Below are positions 1-5,903 of a stretch of 7,266 nt of DNA, one piece after another. Position numbers and translations under genes: made by a program. The first letter of the stretch is position 1. Every line of letters begins with the position of its first letter. The DNA is from Candidatus Thorarchaeota archaeon (lineage in GTDB: Archaea; Asgardarchaeota; Thorarchaeia; Thorarchaeales; Thorarchaeaceae). The stretch spans positions 1 to 7,266 of the forward strand of contig JAEOST010000398.1 of the NCBI GenBank assembly GCA_016840245.1, read 5' to 3'. The notes under the pieces were generated by a model that worked only from the letters and a program-made list of their open reading frames with translations, had not been told where the DNA came from and made no database searches.

Positions 1-429
1 ATAATGAAGGGCGCTCACATCAAGAATACCATCAGTTGTGCTCTCTTCAAGCGAGTGCATTATTGAGAATCCACCCGCTGTAAGAATAGCTCCACCGACT
101 CCCCAAAGTGTGATGCCTATTCCTTCACCCGGATTCAAAACAGCAAGTGTTTCCATTGTAGTGGTGAGAATCCAGAAGAACAATGCTAAGACTATGGATA
201 GCGCTAGCATAGTTGGCTTTGCCTTACTCTTGGTTGGTCGTAGAAAGCCAATTAAAGTGAAGACAAGTAGCAATGGGAATACTGCTAGGGGTAACAGGAA
301 GACTAGCATACTATCAAAATACCCAGGGATATCATAGCTCAGGTAAATGAAACTGAAGAAGTATGATCCAAGGATCAATACTCCAACCCAGAGGAAGCAA
401 TATGGTTCACCATCTTCTCGAAGTGTCAT
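1..429 (-). CDS. Partial multi-spanning membrane protein of unknown function (5' end of gene)
   Basis: Reading the minus strand from an ATG at 429-427 gives 143 codons with no stop, in frame to the window edge, so the C-terminus is missing. The product begins MTLREDGEPYC and has four hydrophobic stretches at about residues 11-32, 41-63, 73-98 and 104-123, separated by short polar turns (for example RPTKSKAKP between the second and third). It then enters a more polar segment (HSLEESTTDGILD). This is clearly an integral membrane protein; I do not recognise the family and see no catalytic motif. The start is supported by an AAGGAG Shine-Dalgarno motif eight bases upstream and a TATA-like box about 40 bases upstream. 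It is transcribed divergently from the redox genes, so a functional link to them is only positional. The plus-strand reading of the same DNA is low-complexity and is best seen as its shadow. Confidence 0.8.
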   Translation of the reverse strand, partial: MTLREDGEPYCFLWVGVLILGSYFFSFIYLSYDIPGYFDSMLVFLLPLAVFPLLLVFTLIGFLRPTKSKAKPTMLALSIVLALFFWILTTTMETLAVLNPGEGIGITLWGVGGAILTAGGFSIMHSLEESTTDGILDVSALHY

Positions 430-437
430 TAGACGCG

Positions 438-443
438 CTCCTT
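438..443 (-). promoter_or_regulatory. Shine-Dalgarno site for the minus-strand membrane protein
   Basis: The minus strand reads AAGGAG here, eight bases before the ATG at 429-427. The two ATGs further upstream (complement of roughly the 450-470 region) are out of frame with the membrane-protein reading, so this site fixes the start. Confidence 0.65.
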
Positions 444-467
444 GAATTGCTGGGAAACATCTCCAAC

Positions 468-476
468 ATAAATATT
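468..476 (-). promoter_or_regulatory. Candidate TATA box for the minus-strand gene
   Basis: The minus strand reads AATATTTAT. Archaeal TATA boxes are centred about 25-27 bases before the transcription start, which would put the start near 445. That gives a very short leader just containing the AAGGAG site. Position and composition fit, but this is a single-sequence prediction. Confidence 0.4.
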
Positions 477-521
477 GTCGCTAATAATAAAATCATCAAA
501 AAAATAAGTATGGTTTCGTTG

Positions 522-534
522 TGAATGGGATTCA
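522..534. repeat. 13-bp palindrome in the divergent intergenic region
   Basis: TGAAT-GGG-ATTCA, a perfect 5-bp inverted repeat with a 3-bp spacer, lies between the two divergent genes. The spacing is typical of small dimeric regulator sites, but such a short repeat can occur by chance. Confidence 0.3.
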
Positions 535-572
535 TACATCAATGGTATCCATCTGAAACTAAACGCGCGAAA

Positions 573-585
573 CGGTTCTAAACCG
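573..585. repeat. 13-bp palindrome upstream of the haem/membrane protein gene
   Basis: CGGTT-CTA-AACCG is a perfect 5-bp inverted repeat with a 3-bp spacer. It ends five bases before an A+T-rich stretch (ATAAACCTTAAA, 591-602) that could be the TATA region of the plus-strand operon. An operator next to the promoter is possible; the evidence is position and symmetry only. Confidence 0.3.
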
Positions 586-590
586 ACCCC

Positions 591-602
591 ATAAACCTTA
601 AA
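591..602 (+). promoter_or_regulatory. Weak candidate TATA region for the plus-strand redox operon
   Basis: ATAAACCTTAAA is the closest A+T-rich element upstream of the GTG start at 671. A start of transcription about 25 bases further on would lie near 620-628, downstream of the alternative ATG at 611, and would leave a leader of roughly 45 bases before 671. The match to an archaeal TATA consensus is poor. Confidence 0.2.
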
Positions 603-659
603 GGCCATCCATGGTGGGCCTCATAACTTGTAGGTACCTCTTCAGGACCTTGACAACTA

Positions 660-665
660 GGGTGA
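660..665 (+). promoter_or_regulatory. Shine-Dalgarno site that favours the GTG start at 671
   Basis: GGGTGA, a good match to the GGTGA core of the archaeal anti-SD complement, ends five bases before GTG 671. It supports starting the haem/membrane protein there rather than at the in-frame ATG 611, which has only a weak AAAGG upstream. Confidence 0.5.
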
Positions 666-670
666 CACTG

Positions 671-1873
671 GTGAGAAAGAAATTCAAAGTAACACTTCTT
701 GTCCTGTCTGTTCTGGTAATATTCGCTTTGTCATTTCAAGCAGTTACCAGTAATTCAGATTATGACTCTGAGTGTTCAACATGTCATACATCTACAGGGT
801 CGATCTCGATAACTCCTTCAACCACCTCGGTAGAGGTAATGATTGGTGAGTCGTTCGATATCCACTTTGATGTCACTGGTGACACAAATGAAGTATCATT
901 CCTCTGTAAGTTCCCAGGTGCAGTTCAGAACAATGCCTTATTCACATATGCAGGTCTAGATGATGAGGGAAGTGTAAATGACGGTGATGCTGCGGATCTA
1001 GATACTGCAGATCACTCAATGAGTATTGACTATACTATTACAGCACCTGCAATTCCAGATACATACACTCTCAAATTCTACGCTACTGAAGACGATGGTC
1101 GAGCCAATAGTGTTTCCATCACAGTTACCGTAACAGCACCTGCTGGTCTCCCAGTAATAACAAGTCTAACTGCAACTCCTGAAATTCCATTAGCAAATGA
1201 GGCAATGGTAATCAACGCAACCATTGACTCAGAAACTGATTTGGACAGAGTAATCCTGATGTACAGCATTGACAATGGATCAACATGGGAAGAAAATGTC
1301 ACCATGGATAATATCAGTGGTAATCTGTATCAAGGTGAGATTCCTGGACAACCGCATGGAACACTCCTTGTCTATCAGGTAGTTGCTGTGACCGTTGACG
1401 ATACTGAGAATACTCCTATACCAGTATCACTCCAAGTTGGAAATATACCAGTTGAACCAATTGAAATTCCCCAGTTGCACTACGGGTGGTATTTGGGATT
1501 ACCAGCACTGGTGCTGGCCTATGTGGGAACTTCATTGGAATATTATGATGAAGAGCGGTTCACAAAAGAACATGGGATAATGTTGAGTCTAGCATACATA
1601 CTCACATCTATCAATGTACTATTCCTGTTACTTGAAGGACCTGCTACATGGAATGCAATGGCTCCGGCGAACCTATTCCAAATTGAAAGCATTCGTCTCT
1701 TTATCCATTCATGGCATATCTGGCTTGGAATAATCAGTATGATACTTGGCACCCTTGCATTTCTGACGCATATTGCGGGATGGAAGACATGCAACCTAGG
1801 TCTACCTGCTGTTGTGCTATGGACAATTTTAGGCTTCACAGGAATGTATCTTGGAATGTTCTTTGGGATGTGA
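671..1873 (+). CDS. Exported membrane protein with one CxxCH haem c motif, Ig-like domains and a four-helix histidine-containing membrane domain
   Basis: This 400-residue protein begins with a classical signal peptide (MRKKFKV then a hydrophobic core to about residue 24). A single haem c attachment motif, CSTCH, follows at 35-39. Two beta-rich domains come next: about 45-156, resembling Reeler-like/'choice-of-anchor V' domains that often follow a CxxCH, and about 159-257, an Ig/FnIII-like domain with the SIDNGSTWEE-type repeat seen in archaeal surface proteins. The C-terminus has four membrane helices (about 272-291, 302-322, 343-368, 376-399). Helix three carries H346, H349 and H367, possible haem b ligands. 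The layout suggests an outward-facing cytochrome with a membrane anchor, plausibly the electron-transfer partner of the GlcD/GlcF-like subunits downstream. Haem binding is inferred from motifs, and no close homologue is recognised. An in-frame ATG at 611 would add 20 residues and spoil the signal peptide; GTG 671 has the better ribosome site. The next gene starts four bases after the stop, implying an operon. Confidence 0.75.
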   Translation: MRKKFKVTLLVLSVLVIFALSFQAVTSNSDYDSECSTCHTSTGSISITPSTTSVEVMIGESFDIHFDVTGDTNEVSFLCKFPGAVQNNALFTYAGLDDEGSVNDGDAADLDTADHSMSIDYTITAPAIPDTYTLKFYATEDDGRANSVSITVTVTAPAGLPVITSLTATPEIPLANEAMVINATIDSETDLDRVILMYSIDNGSTWEENVTMDNISGNLYQGEIPGQPHGTLLVYQVVAVTVDDTENTPIPVSLQVGNIPVEPIEIPQLHYGWYLGLPALVLAYVGTSLEYYDEERFTKEHGIMLSLAYILTSINVLFLLLEGPATWNAMAPANLFQIESIRLFIHSWHIWLGIISMILGTLAFLTHIAGWKTCNLGLPAVVLWTILGFTGMYLGMFFGM

Positions 1874-1877
1874 TAGA

Positions 1878-3329
1878 ATGACTGAAACAGATGAAAAGAC
1901 AGCTCCGCAGGTTGAATATGACGACACTGTGATGTCAGAATTAGCCGCTATCGTTGGACCTGGCAGTGTGTCAGACATGAAGCTCGAACGGATTGTCTAC
2001 AGTGGTGATCCCTCAGCCTTACCTCAGTATCACTATAGGTGGAAGAGAAAATATCTAGCAGATTACGTTGTTAGAACAAAGACACCAGAACAGGTTCAAG
2101 AAGTCATTAAGATTGCTGGAAAGCATAAGATTCCAGTCATTCCAAGAGGTGGAGCTTCCTCATGCTTGGGATCATCCAGTCCAACACGGGGAGGAATCTC
2201 TCTTGATATCAAGAGAATGGATCAGATTGTAGAAATAAATGAAGAAGAACTCTACATCCGTGTTGAACCGGGAGTTCCATTCGAGAGACTTGAAACTGAG
2301 CTAGCAAAGAAATCATTGAGTCTTGGCATCTATCCTTCAAGCGCAAAGTCTGCAGTCATAGGCGGCTGGATTGCCTGTGGCGGAAAGGCGGGTATAGGTA
2401 CTCCACTAAATGGTGGCCTAAAAGACAACATACTAGAATTGGAAGTTGTGAAACCAAGTGGTGAACTTGTCACAATCACTGGTGATGGCATAGAACTTTT
2501 GAACGAGTCATATGGGATCCTTGGAGTTATTGTCCAAGCAAAGATTCGAATCAGGAAAAGGGTAGAGGAATTCAGAACTATTAGCTATAGCTTCCTCAAC
2601 CTAGAGCACTTGTGTTATGTCATGCAAGGAGTTGCAGCTTTTAACAAGAAACCAATCTATCTCAAGATTGCAGATGAAGAGTTCCAACGTTACAGTAATC
2701 CATTGGAGAAAGGCAAGTTTATACTCTCAGTCACCTATCCAGAAGATGATGCACCTTTGGATGAGCTGATGAAACTCGCTTCCGAGAATGGCGGTGCACT
2801 TTTGGACGCATGGTATGCAGAGAAGGAGTGGGATTTACGATACGATTGTGAATTTAAGCCAAAGGAACACTGCGAAACCTTGATGTTTCAGGAGGTCTTT
2901 GTTGATCTTGACAAAGTATATCCACTACTGAAAGCTTTTGAGGAGTCACGTAAATCGCACAAAGTTCCAGCACTCTGGTTTGGGATGTTGGGCACCCCAA
3001 CAGGTATGAGAGTTGAACTCATGGCGATGCTTGATCCCGATAAGTATCTGAAATTCATTGCTAGCAAAGGAATTTTACACAAGATGATGAAGAAATCGAT
3101 CAGTCTTGGAGGAGGACCTTATACAATTGGTCTTCAGAATTCCATCTATATGAAACGGGCCTATCCAGAAAGACTGGTAACTATGACTCGTGTGAAAGAG
3201 TCATGGGACCCAGATAACATTTGTAATCCAGACAGAGTGACAACCTGTATGACGTCCTATGCAAGGATGAATATCCTGTTTGGAATGGCAACCAAATTCA
3301 GGTGGTTATCCAAATTCATAGGAAGATGA
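1878..3329 (+). CDS. GlcD-like FAD-binding oxidoreductase subunit (PCMH-type), divergent
   Basis: This 483-residue flavoprotein belongs to the GlcD/lactate dehydrogenase family, of usual length. The N-terminal PCMH-type FAD domain shows the pyrophosphate-binding loop PRGGASSCLGSSS (89-101), followed by GGISLDIKRMD and a second FAD contact region GGWIACGGKAGIGT (162-175) leading into LEVVKPSGE. The C-terminal FAD-oxidase domain ends with the family signature WDPDNICNPDRV (443-454). Two histidine motifs of lactate/glycolate dehydrogenases are not visible: WFGMLGTPTGMRVEL (367-381) stands where HxGDGNxH is expected, and GGPYTIGLQ (412-420) where EHGxG is expected. The substrate is therefore probably not a simple 2-hydroxyacid. 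ATG 1878 is chosen, four bases after the previous stop with a GTGAT-like ribosome site. ATG 1851 would overlap the previous gene and add an unconvincing nine residues. The Fe-S subunit follows 13 bases later, so electrons would pass from FAD to its clusters, probably at the inner face of the membrane. Confidence 0.85.
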   Translation: MTETDEKTAPQVEYDDTVMSELAAIVGPGSVSDMKLERIVYSGDPSALPQYHYRWKRKYLADYVVRTKTPEQVQEVIKIAGKHKIPVIPRGGASSCLGSSSPTRGGISLDIKRMDQIVEINEEELYIRVEPGVPFERLETELAKKSLSLGIYPSSAKSAVIGGWIACGGKAGIGTPLNGGLKDNILELEVVKPSGELVTITGDGIELLNESYGILGVIVQAKIRIRKRVEEFRTISYSFLNLEHLCYVMQGVAAFNKKPIYLKIADEEFQRYSNPLEKGKFILSVTYPEDDAPLDELMKLASENGGALLDAWYAEKEWDLRYDCEFKPKEHCETLMFQEVFVDLDKVYPLLKAFEESRKSHKVPALWFGMLGTPTGMRVELMAMLDPDKYLKFIASKGILHKMMKKSISLGGGPYTIGLQNSIYMKRAYPERLVTMTRVKESWDPDNICNPDRVTTCMTSYARMNILFGMATKFRWLSKFIGR

Positions 3330-3342
3330 TGGGGGTAAAACA

Positions 3343-4467
3343 ATGAGAGTTGATATAGATCCTAAAATAATGCGCCACTGTGGCTCATGCAACTATTGCC
3401 GTGATTTCTGTCCAATGTATCAGGAACTCGGCTCGGAGTTGGATAGCCCAGGTGGTAAATTGCGAGCCCTTCGTGCTTATGCAGAGAAGATGAGGAAACC
3501 ACCACAGGAACTTTTAGCTAGGTTGTACTGCGCAGACTGCCGTCGCTGTGAAGCAGTTTGTCCAGCAGGTGTGCCAGTGACTGGTATATGGCATGATGCC
3601 AAGGCAACCCTTCTTGGTACAGGTGGGGAGATGTCTGAACCGCTAGTCAAGGTCTTAGACTATATTGGTCAAGAGGGAACCCCATTCATAGGCTATGAGT
3701 CAGAAGAGCGTTCAGTTTGGGCAGAGGACCTGGAATTACCTCCAGAGTCCAATACAGCTATATTCACTGGTTGTATGGGTTCTTACTGGTATCCAGACCA
3801 ACCAGAGATAATGGTTGATATGCTTGATAAATTGAAAATCAAAGCAGGGTATATTCCAAGTGAACTCTGCTGTGGCCTGTTCAACTATTGGGCAGGTGAT
3901 GACAAGGGCTTCGAGGAAGTCGCTCGCAAGAATTATGCACTCTTCTAGCAGGCAGGCGTTGACCAGATCGTCACGGGGTGCGGGGGATGCTTTGGTACTT
4001 TAGCAGAGCATTACAAGCACTTCATCCCTGAATTTGATATCCAAATCCATCACACCGTAGAAGTATTAGCTGACATGGTGAGAAATGGAGTACTCACGTT
4101 TCAGGGTTATGAAGGCAAATTCACATTCCATGATAGTTGTCACCTTGGAAGAGCTCTGGGAATCTATGAACCACCTCGAGAGATTATTCAAGCAATTCCT
4201 GGACTTGAATTTGTTGAGATGCCAAATAACAGGGAAAACTCTAGTTGTTGTGGGGGATTTCTCACCGTATTGGACCCCGATCTCTCAGAGTCAGTGGGCA
4301 AGAAACGTGTCCAAGAAGCAGTTGAAACGGGTGCCGACGGGATTATAACCACTTGCATATCATGTTTCAAGAATTTGAGCTATAATGCACGTGATGCAGG
4401 ACTTGAGGTCATCCAATTGGACGAACTTATCCTCGATCTATCGAGATCATCAATAGTGGAGGAATAG
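3343..4467 (+). CDS. GlcF/HdrD-like iron-sulfur subunit with two CCG domains, interrupted by an in-frame TAG at codon 202
   Basis: Read through one TAG, this is a 374-residue electron-transfer subunit of the GlcF/heterodisulfide-reductase D type. Two CxxCxxCxxxCP motifs (C13/16/19/23 and C63/66/69/73) should bind two [4Fe-4S] clusters. The first CCG domain uses C144, C176-C177-G178 and C213/C216 (CGGC); the second uses C266, C302-C303-G304 and C338/C341 (CISC). The TAG at 3946-3948 falls between the CCG and CxxC parts of the first CCG domain. Stopping there gives 201 residues with one and a half domains missing. The frame is the same on both sides, and the reading after TAG (QAGVDQIVTGCGGC) is immediately conserved sequence. 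No ATG, GTG or TTG follows in frame until 4075, beyond the CGGC. A GGGGGT ribosome site precedes ATG 3343. It lies 13 bases after the FAD subunit gene and four bases before the next, as in an operon. It may be a decoded amber gene, a fresh pseudogene or a sequence error; the protein family itself is clear. Confidence 0.85.
3946..3948 (+). other. In-frame amber codon (TAG) inside the first CCG domain
   Basis: Codon 202 of the Fe-S subunit is TAG, between NYALF and QAGVDQIV. In the paralogue at 5904-7088 the aligned residue is R216 (AGA). The distance from the CC pair to the CxxC pair is 37 residues in both proteins when TAG counts as one residue, so TAG replaces one amino acid and not an insertion or frameshift. 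The site is on a surface-type helix before a beta strand. TAG is one base change from AAG (Lys), GAG (Glu) or CAG (Gln). Confidence 0.85.
4458..4462 (+). promoter_or_regulatory. Shine-Dalgarno site for the desaturase-like flavoprotein
   Basis: GGAGG lies nine bases before ATG 4472, inside the last codons of the Fe-S subunit gene. It supports translational coupling at this four-base gap. Confidence 0.55.
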
Positions 4468-4471
4468 AAGT

Positions 4472-5800
4472 ATGAGTGAAAAGAAACGCGGAACACGAGT
4501 AGTAATTGTAGGTGCAGGAATAGCTGGTTTCAGCTGTGCCCTAGAACTCAAGGGGTTAAAAGCTAGATGTACCATCCTTGAGAAAGAGAAGACTGTGGGC
4601 GGCCGAGCTCGCTCTTACACAGAGTCAGGATATGTCTTTGACCAAGGACTCCACTTCTTTGTTGGTGGTTTCAAATCACTGATCCCAATTCTTGAGAGAA
4701 GTGGAATCAGAATGACAACCGTAGGTGAAGGTGCAGTCTGGCTGAAAGGTGGCGACAGATATGTTATGCGTCAGTCAATAGCTGATTTGACAAAGTTCGG
4801 ACTATTGCCTGTTGCTGATAGAGCCAAGCTTGGACTTATTGTTCGAGAGAACATGAATCGACCGGATGAAGAATTCCTAGAATATGACAATATGACATTC
4901 GCAGAATATGCAGAGGATAAGATGTCTGAGGAGATATTCAGAGATTTCTATGATCCACTCATTCGAACTTCAACCTTCATGAAACCGGAGGAAGTCTCAG
5001 CAGGTCAGTATCTCTATTCAGAGAAATTACGATTTGCATACGAAGACGGCTTCAAGGCTATGTACCCAGAGAGAGGAGGATTAGGCAGTGTACCATATAC
5101 TCTGATGCTTCAGGCTCGAAACTTTGCAGTTGAGCCTAAAGTTAACTGTACTGTCAAACAGATAATCATTGAGGATGACAAAGTTCAAGGTGTAGAGTAC
5201 GAACAGGATGGTAAGGATGTCACTGTTGAAACTGATGCTGCAGTTGTCACCACACCAATTGATCTCCTTCCAAATCTAGTTAACATGAACAAGCTCTCAG
5301 GTGACTTTACTGGTGCTGTAAGTAAGTTCTCTTACAAGCCCTCAGTGGTCGCATATTTCGGACTCTCATCAAGAGTTCTTGACTTCAACGTAGGAGGATT
5401 CGTACCAGGTAAGAAGATCAATATTGTTGCTGAGGCGAAACGAGTTTCAGGAGTCCTTGCACCAATAGGAGAGTCACTTCTCACTGTAACTAGCATAGAT
5501 GAAGAACTCCTCAAGATGAGTGATGAAGAAGCCACTGGAGTTCTGCTTGATGAACTCAAGGAACTCATCCCAGGTGTTGAGGACAAGGTGACATGGCAGA
5601 AGAGCTGGAAGATTTGGAGATCCGTGCTTTCACAGCCCCCAGGAATCATGACTGATAGGTTAAAGACAAACAGAACTGGAGTTGAAGGCCTTTATGTTGC
5701 AGGTTCCTTTGCCAACTGCGGAATATATTACGCTTCAATGGAAGCAGCATCCAAATCCGGAATAGCTTGTGCCAATGAAATGATAGAAGACTTCGCATAG
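4472..5800 (+). CDS. FAD-dependent oxidoreductase, phytoene desaturase/flavin amine oxidase superfamily
   Basis: This 442-residue flavoprotein opens with a Rossmann dinucleotide-binding fold: VVIVGAGIAGF (10-20, with G14, G16, G19) and an acidic ribose-binding residue at E37. GGRARS (43-48) and DQGLHFFVGGFKSL (57-70) follow, the latter typical of the plant/cyanobacterial phytoene and zeta-carotene desaturase and HpnE-like branch. A PERGGLG segment (199-205) and the C-terminal FAD motif GLYVAGSFANCGIYYASMEAASKSG (starting at 406) complete the fold. Length is normal for the family, and no frameshift is visible. Relatives oxidise or isomerise isoprenoid chains, porphyrinogens or amines; the substrate here cannot be assigned from sequence. 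No carotenoid gene is in the window. Instead it sits between two GlcD/GlcF-like modules, which suggests it exchanges electrons with them. It follows the upstream gene by four bases with a good ribosome site, ends with TAG, and is followed by a stem-loop, so it is probably the last gene of the first transcription unit. Confidence 0.85.
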   Translation: MSEKKRGTRVVIVGAGIAGFSCALELKGLKARCTILEKEKTVGGRARSYTESGYVFDQGLHFFVGGFKSLIPILERSGIRMTTVGEGAVWLKGGDRYVMRQSIADLTKFGLLPVADRAKLGLIVRENMNRPDEEFLEYDNMTFAEYAEDKMSEEIFRDFYDPLIRTSTFMKPEEVSAGQYLYSEKLRFAYEDGFKAMYPERGGLGSVPYTLMLQARNFAVEPKVNCTVKQIIIEDDKVQGVEYEQDGKDVTVETDAAVVTTPIDLLPNLVNMNKLSGDFTGAVSKFSYKPSVVAYFGLSSRVLDFNVGGFVPGKKINIVAEAKRVSGVLAPIGESLLTVTSIDEELLKMSDEEATGVLLDELKELIPGVEDKVTWQKSWKIWRSVLSQPPGIMTDRLKTNRTGVEGLYVAGSFANCGIYYASMEAASKSGIACANEMIEDFA

Positions 5801-5805
5801 AATGA

Positions 5806-5857
5806 AAGTGGTCCTTGGATAACTGCTAACTAACAATGGTAGAACCAAGGACTATTT
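5806..5857 (+). terminator. Long stem-loop after the first operon (candidate terminator or 3'-end structure)
   Basis: The arms 5806-5818 (AAGTGGTCCTTGG) and 5845-5857 (CCAAGGACTATTT) pair over 13 bp, eight of them an uninterrupted Watson-Crick core (GTCCTTGG/CCAAGGAC) and two of the outer pairs G-U. The loop is 26 bases. It starts six bases after the TAG of the desaturase-like gene. No long U-tract follows directly (AATTTTCATA comes at 5869-5878), so termination by a U-tract alone is not obvious; it may instead define or protect the 3' end. Overlapping alternative pairings exist at 5850-5861. Confidence 0.5.
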
Positions 5858-5868
5858 AGTCACTTAGC

Positions 5869-5880
5869 AATTTTCATATA
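5869..5880 (+). promoter_or_regulatory. Candidate TATA region for the second operon
   Basis: AATTTTCATATA lies 23-35 bases before ATG 5904 and downstream of the stem-loop, in the only sizeable gap between plus-strand genes after 671. It could drive the second Fe-S/FAD pair separately. If so the leader would be very short, which sits uneasily with the GGGGA ribosome-like motif at 5891-5895; the A+T-rich stretch at 5852-5859 is an alternative box. Confidence 0.3.
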
Positions 5881-5903
5881 CGTCCATCTAGGGGACCAAC
5901 CTG

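Noticed and set aside
38..337. A 99-codon plus-strand reading frame starting at ATG 38
   Set aside because: It is antisense to the clear four-helix membrane protein on the minus strand, has no ribosome site and reads as low-complexity sequence.
3946..3948. Selenocysteine insertion at the internal stop
   Set aside because: Selenocysteine is encoded by TGA, not TAG, and the position is not a Cys in the paralogue.
3940..3960. A frameshift, possibly from slippage in the short repeat GCAGGCAGGC after the TAG
   Set aside because: The same frame gives conserved sequence on both sides, and the motif spacing equals that of the paralogue, so no base is gained or lost.
3946..3990. A structured RNA signal just after the TAG that would direct amber decoding
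   Set aside because: Only a 4-bp stem (TGAC/GTCA at about 3959-3972) was found by eye. It is too weak to claim, and pyrrolysine insertion is not known to need a strict element.
4085..4348. An overlapping 87-codon frame in the +1 register within the second CCG domain
   Set aside because: It is a shadow of the CCG gene; its product has no family features and it lacks a ribosome site.
4075..4467. The second half of the amber-containing gene as an independent small CCG protein starting at ATG 4075
   Set aside because: There is no ribosome site before 4075, and starting there drops the conserved CGGC motif encoded at 3979-3990. The frame is continuous with the upstream half, so it is one gene.
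5332..5649. A 105-codon minus-strand frame inside the desaturase-like gene
   Set aside because: It is a serine-rich antisense shadow of a well-conserved flavoprotein.
4472..5800. Naming the flavoprotein as a true carotenoid phytoene desaturase
   Set aside because: The fold and motifs fit the superfamily, but no carotenoid gene is nearby and many relatives act on other substrates.
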